Shown in pieces: positions 36,252 through 48,199 of a DNA stretch of 64,000 nucleotides. Location of the stretch: contig CM034145.1 of the NCBI GenBank assembly GCA_019914995.1, positions 1,798,001 to 1,862,000 of the forward strand, read 5' to 3'. The notes beneath the pieces are model-generated. The model saw nothing but the letters and a program-made list of their open reading frames with translations, did no database searches and had not been told where the DNA came from. Each line of letters starts with the position of its first letter. Positions within the stretch are counted from its first letter, which is position 1. The DNA is from Acanthochlamys bracteata (Eukaryota > Streptophyta > Magnoliopsida > Pandanales > Velloziaceae). Position numbers and translations under genes: made by a program.

Positions 36252-36500
36252 ATCTCCCCCTTTTTGATGATGACAAACAAATTAAGAATTATTGATTTAT
36301 GTTTTTGTAAGCTATAGATTTGAATTGAAAATTTGCCATACCTTTTCATGACTCCCCCTCAACTGGTGCATCTATTTTACTTATCTGTTTATTGCTCATG
36401 GCTCCCCCTCAGATTGAGCCAGAAATTTTTCTCTCCCTTTAATAATACTTCTTTCTCCCCTTCTAACAATAATTCTTCTTCTTTCTCCCCCTTTTGTCAT
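36252..36500 (-). promoter_or_regulatory. Polypurine tracts of the Sirevirus-like element
   Basis: On the minus strand AAAAAGGGGGAGAT (36252-36266) directly precedes the 3' LTR and would prime plus-strand DNA synthesis. Further G-rich tracts of the same type lie upstream, at about 36352 (gagggggagtc), 36403 (gagggggagcc), 36458 (aaggggagaaag) and 36485 (aaaagggggagaaag). Multiple tracts are a described trait of Sireviruses. Confidence 0.8.
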
Positions 36501-36656
36501 CTCAAAAAGCTTATGTAACATTGCTAGATTTTGACAGGTTAGGCAGAAGACATAACCGTGCAACCATTCATTTAAGTAAATAAACAAGCAAACATCCAGT
36601 CATATAAAACATACATTTAAGTAGATAATGAAACTAAGCCTAAGCTAAGTTTTCAA

Positions 36657-38147
36657 CTAGTTATTTCTACGCCTAGATGATGTTCTACAGCCAGGAGGTC
36701 TAGGATGTTGATGTTTTGATTTAGCTGCAGAGGATGGAGGAAGTATTTCTACATCCTCATCAACAAAGGCTTGTGAGCTGGAGACTGGTTTGTGAGCTTT
36801 GCGTTTTTGGTTCCTGCGCTTAGGGGGAAGGCTAAGAACGGTTGAGGGAGCTGATGGGGGTTCAGAAATAGGAGGTTCAGTGGTGAGGGGTTCAGATTGG
36901 AGCTCTGCTGGGGTATCTTTGGACAGTGATTCTTCCGGCAGAGGAGCTTCATAAACGATAATTGATAATGGCTCAGTTTCTGCATCAGGTTCTTCAGTGG
37001 CTCCTTCAGCTGGGCATTCTTCAGGAGATTCCATGTGCTTGGTTGCCTTGTCTGGAAATGCTGAATGATCATTGCTCCCCATATTATGGTAATCTTCATT
37101 CATCTGTCCATCCTCCTGCCCATCTTCCTGTGCATTTTCCTCTGCATCCATCTGTCCAGTCTCAAATTCATCTCTGGTTGACTTGTCCTTTGGGTGCCCT
37201 GGTTGGCAAATGGCGTCCTTGAGTTCTTTAAAGGTTGTGTTCAGCTTCTGAATTTCCTTAGTTTGCTCTAGGATGGCATTGAGAATATTTGTCAAGCACT
37301 GAGTCAGCTGAGCTGTTGTGGCACTTGTAGAGTTGTTGTCAACTGGAGAATGCTTGGACGTTAGCTTTTCCTCTGCTTCAATGATTCCTCTCAAGAACTT
37401 AGCATCCATCCTAATCATCTTCTTCACTTGCAGGGTTCCCATAGGCACAGCCTTGAATTGACATATCGTACATATAACATGAGGGTATGGGAAATGCTTA
37501 CTGCCAGACTTGGAGACTCTCATCATGTGATGCAGCATTACTACACAAAGGTTTATGGGCAATTTCTTCATCAATCTCCATAACAGAAATGCATCATAGT
37601 TGGTGATGATGTTGCGACTTCCTGAACGTGAAACTATGACTTTGGAGATGATATGACAGAGAGCTCTTGGCAGCAAAGGTAGATGGGCGGCTGACTCATA
37701 CTGAAGCTTCGTCACAACCTCTGTATCCAGCGCCTGCTTGAGATAGTTCAGTTTTGAGTCGCTAGCAGGCGGCATCTCCTCTCTGTAGGGTAGATCGAGC
37801 ATCAAGGACATGGATCGTGCTTCCAAAATGATCTCGATTCCGTTCACCATGGTCTGAACAGAGGAATTCCCAGTCGGATGAAGATTGGCGCAGAATAATC
37901 TGACACAGTCCTCTGATAATTCTCCCGGCCACTCATTGAACGCTGTCCAGCCTTGTGCTTCAAAAATTTCATCCGCTTCAAGGCCGTAGTAATTGAAGTC
38001 GTCGAAATTAACACTTGCCGGCGTCAAAATTGGAATTGCTAGCTGTCGACTGTATTTCTCGATTTCCTTCTTGCCGATGAATCTCTCGTCGTGGTCGTGG
38101 ACAGTTTTGGAGCTTCTTGCTTGAGTCTTCTGATTTTTCTTGGCCAT
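36657..38147 (-). CDS. Extra ORF of the Sirevirus-like element (plant transposon-protein domain), 496 residues
   Basis: The frame is open from ATG at 38147 to a stop at 36657, between the RNase H remains and the 3' LTR on the same strand. It begins with a basic segment (MAKKNQKTQARSSK). The segment 45-240 (FNYYGLEADEIFEAQGW, PLLPRALCHIISKVIV, YDAFLLWRLMKKLPIN, HFPYPHVICTICQF) resembles the putative plant transposon-protein domain seen in Athila ORF1-like and Sirevirus extra ORFs. A likely coiled coil follows (about 275-312), then an acidic Gln/Glu stretch, a Pro/Ser-rich region and a basic, nuclear-signal-like end (PPKRRNQKRKAHK, RTSSRRRNN). There is no signal peptide or clear membrane segment, so I do not support an envelope-like role. 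The function is unknown. It is open although gag and pol of the same element are broken. Confidence 0.75.
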   Translation of the reverse strand: MAKKNQKTQARSSKTVHDHDERFIGKKEIEKYSRQLAIPILTPASVNFDDFNYYGLEADEIFEAQGWTAFNEWPGELSEDCVRLFCANLHPTGNSSVQTMVNGIEIILEARSMSLMLDLPYREEMPPASDSKLNYLKQALDTEVVTKLQYESAAHLPLLPRALCHIISKVIVSRSGSRNIITNYDAFLLWRLMKKLPINLCVVMLHHMMRVSKSGSKHFPYPHVICTICQFKAVPMGTLQVKKMIRMDAKFLRGIIEAEEKLTSKHSPVDNNSTSATTAQLTQCLTNILNAILEQTKEIQKLNTTFKELKDAICQPGHPKDKSTRDEFETGQMDAEENAQEDGQEDGQMNEDYHNMGSNDHSAFPDKATKHMESPEECPAEGATEEPDAETEPLSIIVYEAPLPEESLSKDTPAELQSEPLTTEPPISEPPSAPSTVLSLPPKRRNQKRKAHKPVSSSQAFVDEDVEILPPSSAAKSKHQHPRPPGCRTSSRRRNN

Positions 38148-38411
38148 TGCAGAGGTTAGGAGATTTGGCTTAGGGTTTGAGATTTAGGATTCGAGAGGGA
38201 GAGGGAAATTTGAAATTAAGACGACGAGTTGTGAGGAGCTGCCCAGTCGGGTTAGCTTATACTGCATACAGCCTAATATGAGTCAGCTGGATCATGTGTT
38301 CAGCACGTGACCGATCAGCTGCTTACTATAGTTCTATTAGTTGCAGTCGACTGTTGTGCGACTGTAACCATGCTGAAATCTAAGTACGTACAGAGACAGA
38401 ACAGAGCATAG

Positions 38412-41400
38412 TTATATGACACATAAACCTATCCCATGGCAGATTCTTGTGAAGGAGTCAAGTCCTAAAGGTTTAGTGAAGATGTCAGCTAGTTGATTCT
38501 CAGAATTAACAAAGTTTAACACTATATTATTGCATTCAACATGCTCTCTAATGAAATGATTTCTTAAATCTATGTGCTTTGTGCGTGAGTGTTGAATGAG
38601 ATTTTTGGTTAACTTAATGGCACTTGTATTGTCACAAAATATAGGCACATTCTTAAAATCACAGCCAAAATCAAGAAGTTGTTGTTTTATCCAAAGTACC
38701 GAGAGCAAAGAACTTCCAAAGACTATGTATTATGTTTCAGCAGATTGACATCGCCACCGAAGTTTGTTTTACGAGACCACCATGAGATTAGATAACCTCC
38801 TAAAAACGATAAGAGCCACTTGTGCTCTTTTCTATCAAGCTTCATACCACCAAAATCAGCGTCGGATAAGCATATAAGTTAAATTCACGACCTCTTGAAT
38901 AGAATAATCCTAATTCCATAGTTCCTACCAAGTATCTAATAATTGCTTTTGCAAATTTATCATGTGAGATTCTTTTGGATCACTTTGAAATCTAGCACAT
39001 AGGCAACACTGAATTGAATGTCCGGTCTACTAGCAATAAGATAAAGGAGTGATCCAATCATACCTCTATATAATTTTTGATCAACTGCTTTACTGTCTCA
39101 TCATCTGCCTCGATTTGCAAGAAGTAGACATTGGAGTGCTTATCTCCTTGCTTCCTTCCATGCTGAACTTTTTGATCAACTCTTTAATGTATTTGTTTTG
39201 ACTTATGAATATGCCATTTTTCAGTTGTTTAACTTGCAGACCAAGGAAATAATTTAGTTCACTCATCAAGCTCATTTCAAACTCCTCTTTCATCAAGCTA
39301 GAAAATTTTCTGCATAGACTTTCATTAGTGGCACCAAATATTATATCATCTACATAGACTTGTACAATTAACATCTCATTATCTTCATGTAATGTGAACA
39401 AAGTTAAGTCAATCTTACCTCGACTGAAGCCTTTTTTCAATCAGAAATGTGCTTAACCTTTCATACCAAGCTCTGGGAGCTTGTTTCAAACCATAAAGAG
39501 CTTTGTTCAATTTGTAAACATGATTTGGACAGCTTGTGTTTTCAAACCCGGGAGGTTGTTCAACATAGACTTCTTCTTTCAGAAAACCATTTAAAAATGC
39601 ACTTTTAACATCCATTTGAAAAAGTTTGAAATCTTTATGACATGCAAAAGCAAGTAGAATTCTAATAGCTTCAAGACGTGCAACAGGAGCATAAGTTTCA
39701 TCAAAATCTATTCCTTCTTCCTGATTATATCCTTTAGCTACTAGTCTAGCTTTGTTTCTAGTTATGATGCCATTTTCATCCAATTTATTTCTAAACACCC
39801 ATTTTGTTCCTATGATGGATTTGTTTAGAGGTTTTCTAACAAGATGCCATACATTATTTCTTTCAAACTGATTTAATTCTTCTTGCATGGCAGTGATCCA
39901 TGAGCTATCTGTCAATGCATCTTCTATGCACTTTGGTTCTAGATTTGATACAAATGCAGAGTGCTGAATGAAGTTATTTTTAAAATGGGATCTTGTTCTT
40001 GTACCTTTATTTACCTCACCTAGTATGTTTTCTTGTGGATGACTGGATCTGTATTTGAAGGTCCTGCTGATCTGCTCACGAGTTTCTGTCTGATCAGGTA
40101 AAATTCCAGGAGTCTGTCCTTCCTCTGTTATTTCACCGTTGGCCGCTCGCCCGCTGTTTATTGGGTCTCTCAATCTGTTTTTTTACGTCGATGGGGAGTT
40201 CTTCTTCTTCTTCTGATCCTGCATCTAGTTCTCGATTTCTTCTCGTGCCATTGTTAGACTCATTAAATAATACATGCATAGATTCTTCAACAATCATGGT
40301 TCGTTTGTTAAAAATTCTATAGGTTTTGATGTAGAAGAGTAACCGAGAAAAATACCTTCATCACTTTTTGCATCAAACTTTTCAGGATTATCTTTCCCGT
40401 TGTTGAGGATAAAACATTTGCATCCAAAAATTCTCAAGTAACCGATATTTGGGATTCTTTCCTTTAAAAGCTCATATGGAGTCTTTTTAAGAATGAAGCG
40501 AATGAATGCACTAAGATAATATGACATGCAGATATTAACTTCCTCGCAAAAAATATTTTGGTAGGTTTTGTTCTATGAGCATGGTTCGTGTCATTTCTAC
40601 TAGCACTCTATTTTTCCTTTCTACTACACCATTTTGTTGGGGAGTTCTTGGAGCAGAGAAATTATGTGTTAAGCCATTCGAGTCACAGAATTCATCAAAA
40701 TAAAAGTTTTGAAATTCCTTCCCATGATCACTTCTAATAGCACGGATGATTAGGTTTAATTCTTTTTGAATCTTTTGAAAAAGCACATAAATGTTTTGAT
40801 TGCATCATTCTTGTATGCTAAGAAGTAAACCCAATGAAAACGAATAATCATCTACTATTACTAGACAATAATACTTACCTCCCAAGCTTGTTTGTTCTTC
40901 TCGGGTCCAAATAAATCCATGTGTAGCAGTTGTAATGGTTGCTTGGTTGTGATCACTTGCTTGTGCTTGAATGATGACTTCACTTGTTTTCCTTTGGCAC
41001 ATGCATCACATAATTCATCTAAGCTATAGTTGGCTTCAGGCAGTTCCTTTACTAGTTTTAGTTTGGACAGTTTCGATAGTATTTTGATGTTGCAGTGTCC
41101 CAAACGTCTATGCCAGAGCCAGCTGCTTTCCTGTTGACTTGCTACTAAACACATTTTGTTGTTAGGAAGATCATCAATATAGAGTACATAAACATTACCT
41201 TCCCTTTTTCCGTTTAGTATTTCTTCTCGGATGATGATTAACAATTGAGCAAAGATTGATTATCAAAATTAACTTTAAAACCGTTATCACACAATTGACT
41301 TATGCTTATTAGATTATGTTTTAATCCTTTAACATGAAGAACATTTTCTATGCATAGGGAGGAAGGATTACCTATTTTTCCTATGACTATTACTTTGCAC

Positions 41401-41549
41401 TTACTGTTGTCTCCAAAGATTATATTTCTACCGAATTGTTTTTGTAGACTGCTGAAACATTTTTCATTTCCTGTCATATGTCTTGAGCACCCGCTGTCCA
41501 AGTACCATTTGCTATTTTTCAGTCGGGTTGACTCCTCTCCTTCCTGCAA
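38412..41549 (-). pseudogene. Copia pol remains: protease, integrase, reverse transcriptase, RNase H
   Basis: In order on the minus strand: protease with DSGCSRHMTG (41238-41549); GAG-pre-integrase LWHRRLGHCNI and the C-x2-C of the zinc finger (40861-41244); integrase core with SDHGKEF and PQQNGVVERKN (40535-40786); KTPYELLKERIPNIGYLRIFG (40294-40527); reverse transcriptase with [35 protein letters not shown] (39415-40173) and YVDDIIFGA (39090-39440); RNase H with FCDNTSAI and SRTKHIDLRNHF (38412-38708). Breaks include a one-base length change in an A run near 39430, which separates the two reverse-transcriptase pieces, another shift near 39110 and several stops. It would not give a working polyprotein. 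Confidence 0.93.
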
Positions 41550-41608
41550 AAGAAATCTTTAGTGTTTAGGTACCCAAATTTCTTTGGGTCCTAAAGAGTT
41601 AGTCTTTA

Positions 41609-43570
41609 TTATATGTTCCTTTTTGGAACCCATATCATTTTTATTTTATTGGTGTTCTTTTTATACCAGCATGAATAAATATTATGCCCTTTTCTGCCAC
41701 AATGAAAACATTTAACAAAAGGTATTGTGGAGTAAGACATGTTTGCTGTGTGTGCTTTGGATATTAAATTTTTATTTTGCATCCTTGCTGTTGCCATACC
41801 TGAGTGGCTTGTGGAGGGTTGATCATACCTTGAGATTTGTTTACCAGTTGCCTTAGATGCTGGAATGAATCCTATTCCTTCCTTTCTGTATGGGCTGCGT
41901 TGAGCTCCCAGTATTGCATCTAGTCTATCCTTTCCATTAACAAATCTTGCCAGTGATGCTTCTAGGTCGAGATTCTTACTCTGCAGAGCTTTATTTTCTT
42001 GAAGCAGTATTTGATTTTCTTCCATCAGCTTAGTTTCTTTTATGTGCATATTTGTATAATCAGTCATGAATGGTTTAAGATCTGGAATGGTGGGGTATGA
42101 CAGTCTATCCACCTCTCTACTTAGTGCCTCATTCAACTCCTCAAGCTCAGCAATTTTCTTTATCATGTCTATGCTTGAGCTTTCTGTGCTTCTTGTCAGT
42201 TCTCCAATCTTACATTCATTTAGTTTGACATGAAGCTTTTCATTTATTTGAGTCAAGCGTTTATTTTCAATATGCAGTGCTCATAATTTAGAGTTAATAT
42301 GATCATAATCTGCATGGAGTGTGTCTTTCATGGCATCAGTTTTGTCTTCTAAGGCATTTTTTAAAACAAGTATTTCCTTTTTCAAACATTCGTTTTCATC
42401 CTTAATTCTATGCATGCATACCTTCATAGTTTTGCAGTCGGTTTTGGCATGTAGGTATTTTACATACAGTTCATCAAAAACATCTTGTAATTGTTCATTA
42501 GAATCATCATAGTCAGTAGAATTTACCTCACTGTCATCTTCATGATCTGCCATCAGACATAAGTTGCTTTCTTCATTTTTCTCTGTCTCAGTCTGACTGT
42601 CTTCTGATGAGCTTTCATCTTCATCATTCCAGGCTGCCATAGCTCGTTTTTTTCTTGTGTCCTTGTATTTAGATCTCTTGAGCAGTGGACAATCGTTCTT
42701 GAAGTGTCCTGACTTGTTGCAGTTGAAGCAGTTGGTGTCCTGTCTGTCCTCTCCTCTATTGGTTCTTCCAGGAATCCTTCTTTTTCTAAACTTGTTTCTT
42801 CTGAGAAAACTTTTAAACTTACGAGTTAAGAGTGCAATGTCTTCATCAGAGGAAGAGTCACTTACCTGCTTGTCGTTGATCTTCAATGCAATCCCTTCAG
42901 GACGTTCATCAGTTTTCTTCAGAGATAGTTCCTTAGCCATTAGCTTGCCAATCAGTTCATCCAGTGACATTTGAGGAAAAGTTAGATTTTCCTCTATGGC
43001 ATCTACTTTAGATCCAAATGTTGGCAGCACAGCTCTCAATATCTTCCATTTTAGTTCTTCAGGTTTGAATACTTTTCCTAGGTTCTTCAGAGGATTTGTA
43101 ATGTTAGTGAATCTAGTGAACATCTGAGAAATGGACTCACCTCGATTCATCCTGAAGTTTTCATACTCATGCATGAGCAAATTTACTCTGGTTTCTTTGA
43201 CTTGAGTGGTTCCTTCATGTGTTACTTCCAACTGATCCCATATTTCTTTGGCAGAGTTGCAAGCACTGATTCGGTTGAACTAATTTGGATCCAGCGCACA
43301 ATACAGAAGGTTCATAGCTCAGTCATTCATTGATATGAGCTTGTTATCTTCATCATTGTATTCCCGTTCAGCCTTGGGAATACGTATCCCATCTGGACCA
43401 GTTTTTGTTGGAAGGATAGGTCCGTCCCATGTGATCTTCCATAGTGTGAAGTCTTGTGCTCGAATGAAGATTGTCATTTCGGTTTTCCAGTAGCCATAAT
43501 TTGTTACATCAAAGAGTGGTGGTCTGTTGGAGGATCTACCTTCAAACGCTATAGGAACAAGGTTAGCCAT
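41609..43570 (-). pseudogene. Copia gag remains with two zinc knuckles
   Basis: The frame starts with ATG at 43570 (GYWKTEMTIFIRAQDFTLW, the UBN2-type gag domain) and continues in one frame through three stops at 43319-43321, 43280-43282 and 42281-42283. It keeps a first zinc knuckle CFNCNKSGHFKNDCP, a long acidic and coiled-coil region, and a second knuckle CFHCGRKGHNIYSCW near the end. Gag would coat the RNA genome in the particle. Large gags with two knuckles and coiled coils occur in Sireviruses. The reading frame is otherwise in register, so the damage here is point mutation rather than rearrangement. Confidence 0.9.
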
Positions 43571-43618
43571 AAGAATCTTTTACCTCAAGGTTGTTAGACC
43601 TTTGATTTTTGGAGGCCT

Positions 43619-43630
43619 GCTCTGATACCA
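43619..43630 (-). promoter_or_regulatory. Primer-binding site for initiator tRNA-Met
   Basis: Reads TGGTATCAGAGC on the minus strand, two bases from the edge of the 5' LTR. This is complementary to the 3' end of plant initiator tRNA-Met, the usual Copia primer. Confidence 0.93.
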
Positions 43631-43632
43631 AT

Positions 43633-45254
43633 TGTTAGATATTCCTGCAAGATTAACTCAAGAGGGAGAGGTGAATTGAGTTAGTCTATAAAAAGTTTTA
43701 TCAAATTAGTTATCCTACTGGCAGAGAGCTAGCAAATACTGTGTCAATCTTTGCCACACTGCGATGTAAGAGTTAGTGTGTTCTTGTGAAGTAACAAGGA
43801 GTAGTACTCAGGATATTTAACATGGTTCGGCAAAACCCCTTTGCCTACATCCACGGTCGCTCTATCACCAGAGCCAAAACTTCACTAGACCTTTTATATG
43901 CTACAAATACAACTAGAGCGAAGTGCTTCGCCAAGCACACATACTCTACCGGGTTTCTTTGCCAAGAAAACCCCTACCAGCCTTCTGGACACGCCTGTCC
44001 CCCTGGCTAATTTGCTAGCACTATTATAAGGTCTAAGAGCTTACACCAAGCTCAACCCGAGCTTCCTTTACCGGTGCATCCAGCACCACCTTTACACTCT
44101 AAGTGACAAGTTGCAAGAAAATAAACAAGTATTGAGTGCAGGATCTATCTCATGAATGTTGGGTGTTTAATCGGTGATTCAGATGAGATGATCGGAGAGA
44201 TTGCTGAGGTATTTCTTCAGTATGATTTGCAGCAAGATTTGTTTGTGTGGAGTAGTTAAGTTTGTGACCGGCAGTGGGAGTTTCTGTGTAGATTGGTAGA
44301 GTTCTTGTATATCTCCGTTTTTGCTTGAGTTCTCTCTACTTCTGTTTTCTTCATATTTTCTCCCTGTTTTTCTCTATTTCTCCACCCGTTTTCTCGTTGC
44401 TGTGACTCCCTTTTTATAGAGCATCTTTTCTGTGCAGGAGCCGTTGAGGAACGTTGCTGTTGGCGCTCGGTTCTTCACGTCAGAGAAGGAATGGTGTTGT
44501 CCAGTGGTTCTTCAAATTGTGTTTGTGCAAAGTCTTTGTTGCATTGAATCGTTGAAGAGATTTGAATTTGTCGCCAACGGTTGAGTGCTTAATTCAGCTA
44601 AACTTTCGCTTTGAATTTGGTGGTGATGAGTTGATATGGTATGTTCATAATAAATGCGGTCTGCGTTGTTGACCGCTTGGTGATCAAGGACTTTGACCGC
44701 TTTCTTTCCTTGATTATTGAGCTTCCCTTTTGTGTGAAAGTGAAGATGATTCTAACTCTTGTAAATCTTACATTTTGAGGTCCTTGATCCGTTGTGAGTG
44801 CGGTGATTTTTTTGAAGGCAAGGGAAACTTCATTGCCGTTGAACATATGGGTTTGTCCAGCAGAAATGCATATGCTTGATAGCCAAACAAGCTGATCAGA
44901 ATGTGGCCATTGCATCCTCTCATCTGTATGTTGTTCTCTGTCCCGCCTGATGCAGCGTAGAAGTTGGTATTATTTAGCTGTGACATCCTACATCCCAGTA
45001 TCTTTCTTCTCATCCCTTCAAGCGATCGAGCGGTGGATCGTGATGTGGCTGTGGCATCCTCTGTCCCATGTGCTGTCCTCTGTCCAGTATGTAGTAGTAT
45101 AACAGTTGGCTGTATGATGGCTGTTTTTGTCTGCTGTAAATTAAATGATCTTTGTTTGTCTAATCCTGCAGACTTGTTTTCAGATTATTAGTCTTATATA
45201 AATCATAATTCTTAATTCTTTGTTATCATCAAAATTATCCTAGTATTTCCAACA
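43633..45254 (-). repeat. 5' LTR of the Sirevirus-like element
   Basis: 1622 bp, the partner of 34618-36251. A TATA-like CTATAAAAA at 44411-44419 (minus strand) probably set the transcript start. The segment about 44880-45020 differs much more from its partner than the rest of the LTR does. Confidence 0.92.
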
Positions 45255-47581
45255 AATAGCTAACTCTTCATCAACACTATCTTCATCTTCACTTGTGTTC
45301 TTGTCTTCATCGTCTCTAAAAAGTAAAGGCAAATGTCAATTTCGAATTTATTTTTTTCCAAAACAAAGTATATAGGAATCAAATTAAATAAATTACTACA
45401 CTTACTTGTCTTATTCTTTCTATTTGGATTTTCAAGACAATTTCGCTTGTCATGTTTGACACCATTCTTGTTACAATAAGCACATTTTCTACCTGTCTTG
45501 GCTTTGGCAGTAGCTTGCTCTAAACCTCCTTTGATTCTAATAGTGTTCTTACAAATATTTTCTTTTTTTTTTCTTCTTTTCATTTGTGAGATATTAGGAT
45601 TTAAAAGCAAAACTGAAGAAGCATCAATTAGGGCCGGTAAGTTCACATTTATACTACCTGGATCATCAACTGATATTTTATCCCTATCATCAGTCTTTCT
45701 TACTTCTTTGAGTTTCTGTGATAATTCTTGTGATGCTTGCAACATTATTTGGTATCCTTCGTCGGTTTCAGCCGCTTCATAAATCAGTTGATTGTAAACC
45801 ATCTGAAGTTGTGTAGTTCTCAATAGATCGGACTTCTCGTGGCCACTTATTGGTGCAGCATTATACTTGGCTCTATATTTGTTAGCCCCTTTCATCCACC
45901 TTTCAAGAACAAAGTGGTTTGGTAGCTCTATATCCCGGCTTTGAAAAACCTTTAGAAGGTGCCCACATGGAATCTCCAAAAATTCAAATAGTTTACATTC
46001 ACAATTACCTTCCTTCGTGGTTGAATTGAACTTCACCTTCCATTTCCGTTGATCCCCTTCTATTCGAGACTTATAAATGTATGTAATACAACCATCAGTA
46101 TCTTTTTCGTTATCATGCAATACATACTCAACTTGAGCTTTCTCAAATTCTTTTTTGAATCTGTCGTATACATTTCTCGTATACACTTTTGCTGCACTTT
46201 TCAAAAGAAAGGCACTATTATCCATAATGCGGCATGAGTGCTCACTAGTATAATCCTCCTTCTTTTCTCTTTCAATAAGTCGACTCAAAAATTTATCATT
46301 CTTCAATACAAATTCTCGAAGAGTTGTGGTTGGTTGAAAAAAATCCTTATAGATAGCATTCATACCTTCGGCCCGTGAAGTAGTGTTCATGCCGGCGTAG
46401 AATGTATTCAAATGATAAACCGGTGCCCATTTATCTCGAATCTCGTATATTCTCTTTAACCATTTATTCTCCTGTAACTCGTATGCCAACATCAATTCCT
46501 GCCACCTCTTTCCAAAAATGTTAGGAATATAAGTTTTCCGAATACACAACTTGATATCTTTCTTGAATCTTGATTTTTTGAAATAAATGTGTCAAAGTTT
46601 CTCGGCGAATTTCTTCATGATATGCCATAAACAAAATCTATGTCGTGTATATGGAAATACCTTCGCAACTGCTGCAGTCATAGCTCTGTCTTGATCTGTC
46701 ATTATTGAAGATGGAGCACGACCGCCCATAGCTGCAAGTCATGTCTCAAAAAGCCACTGAAATGATTCTTCTGTCTCATCCAAAAGTAATACACAACCAA
46801 ACTGGATTGACTGCATGTGATGGTTAACTCCAGTGAATGGAGCGAATGGCATGTCATACACATTCTTGCGGTAGGTAGTGTCAAAGAAAATCACGGCCAT
46901 CTACCCAAAAAAAATTTGTTGCTCTTGCTTCATTGTCAATCTGTAGTGCATAAAAAAAATTTGGATCTTCGATACTCTTTTGTTTAAAGAAATTCAACAC
47001 AGCAATAGCATCACCACTAATAGGCTTTTTGTATTCTTTCGAACGACATAAATGGTTCCAACAATCTCTTTTATCGAAACCATTTTGTGGTCCGTCAAGT
47101 ATACCTGCAATTTTACTTACAGGTAAACCTTCATCACGGAATGAGTCGATCAAATTATTAGCTGCAGCAGGCAAATTTCTACAAGTAGGCATACATATCT
47201 TTTTTGCCGGACTAACAAGATCGTGGTTGTGCTCTCCTTTATAACCAACCACTTTCCATGCTCCAATGCCTTCTTTTTTAATCCTCATTATTGCAGGACA
47301 TCCGCATTTCACTGTGTTTGTATTTTTTCTTTTATTCACTTCTTTTTCGGATCCTCGTCTGTCTTTTGTGATCGATGGCCTCTATGACTACCATAACGGC
47401 CACAAGTCATTTGGCAAATAGTTACTTCAACTGAATTAGAAATTCTTTTATGAGTTGTTCGACTAACTGCGCTAAACCCCGATACTTTTCCATAGTTTAT
47501 ATAAAATTGTTTCGCAGCATCGAGGCTCTCAAAAGTCATTCCTAGATATGGCGTGGGAAGGGAAGAAGATGTTGCCTCCAT
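45255..47581 (-). pseudogene. FAR1/FRS-like MULE transposase G, nearly complete but broken
   Basis: N-terminal FAR1 domain (YLGMTFESLDAAKQFYINYG, 47581-47336), a one-base shift near 47339, then KCGCPAIMRIKKEGIGAWKV and GYKGEHNHDLVSPAKK, DGPQNGFDKRDCWNHL. The join to the catalytic core lacks about 32 bp at 46895 compared with copy A, deleting the RSRxxxxYFGD segment and shifting frame. The core has [18 protein letters not shown] and a DQDRAM motif, with TGA stops near 46740 and 46595. From 46549 a single frame runs to 45260 with AEGMNAIYKDFF, SWIM motif CECKLFEFLEIPCGHLLKVF, knuckle RKCAYCNKNGVKHDKRNC, then a short intron (about 45313-45408) and an acidic tail (DEDKNTSEDEDSVDEELA). The Sirevirus-like element sits in the last codons. 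It is the best template for the family. Confidence 0.9.
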
Positions 47582-47759
47582 AATTCCAAAAATAACAGTG
47601 CTTTGAAATTGAAAGCGAAAAATGCAACAACAAACAAAAGAGAGAAACAGAAGGAAAAAAGAGAATGAGCGTTTGAGCTTTTACTGGAAATTGCAAACGG
47701 TGTTTTTTTCCCGCACATCACTAACACTCTCCTGCCAGTGCTGTTAACATATATTGAAA

Positions 47760-47900
47760 TAACAAAACTGCCATCTATAATTTTTTATAGAGTTTTTGAT
47801 GGTTGCTCTGTATAGATTGTTTTAGAGTTTTTGCTGTTTGCTCTATATAGATTGTTTTACTGTTTGCTCTGTATACGTTGTTTGAGCAATTCTGAGCATT
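47760..47900. repeat. Short repeat array (gctctgtatagattgtttta) inside MULE G
   Basis: Three or four degenerate ~35-bp units lie between the transposase start and the right TIR. Confidence 0.65.
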
Positions 47901-48199
47901 CGCATCCATGCAACATTTCACTGCAGAACCACCATCCATTCGAAACAAACTTCCATGAAACATTTCAACAATACATTCTACTGTGATAGTATTACATTCA
48001 CTTTCAAAGAATTTCAATTCTATTCATAAGTTTGAGACAGCGGTATTACATTCGGCATTCATACATTTGGAAGTCGTAAAAATTCTCTTCGTTGAACAAT
48101 CAACATTCAAGAAACAGGCAAAAGAAAAAAGGAAAGAAGAAGAAGACAGCATGAACGAGCACCACATCTGACACCAGGCGTTGCTGATCACCGACTGCA

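Larger units (their letters stand above)
34618..45254 (-). mobile_element. Sirevirus-like Copia LTR retrotransposon, complete but decayed
   Basis: A 10.6-kb element on the minus strand with LTRs of 1634 and 1622 bp beginning TGTT and ending AACA, a 5-bp target duplication AATAG, a primer-binding site for initiator tRNA-Met, polypurine tracts and the Copia domain order gag, protease, integrase, reverse transcriptase, RNase H. An additional 496-codon frame lies between pol and the 3' LTR. The extra ORF and the cluster of AAAGGGGGAG-type purine tracts point to the Sirevirus genus. gag and pol contain stops and frameshifts and the LTRs differ by many substitutions and small indels, so the insertion is not recent. 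Confidence 0.92.

Noticed and set aside
36657-38147. Envelope-like protein for the extra Sirevirus ORF
   Set aside because: No signal peptide, no clear transmembrane helix and no furin-like site; the resemblance is to the plant transposon-protein domain.
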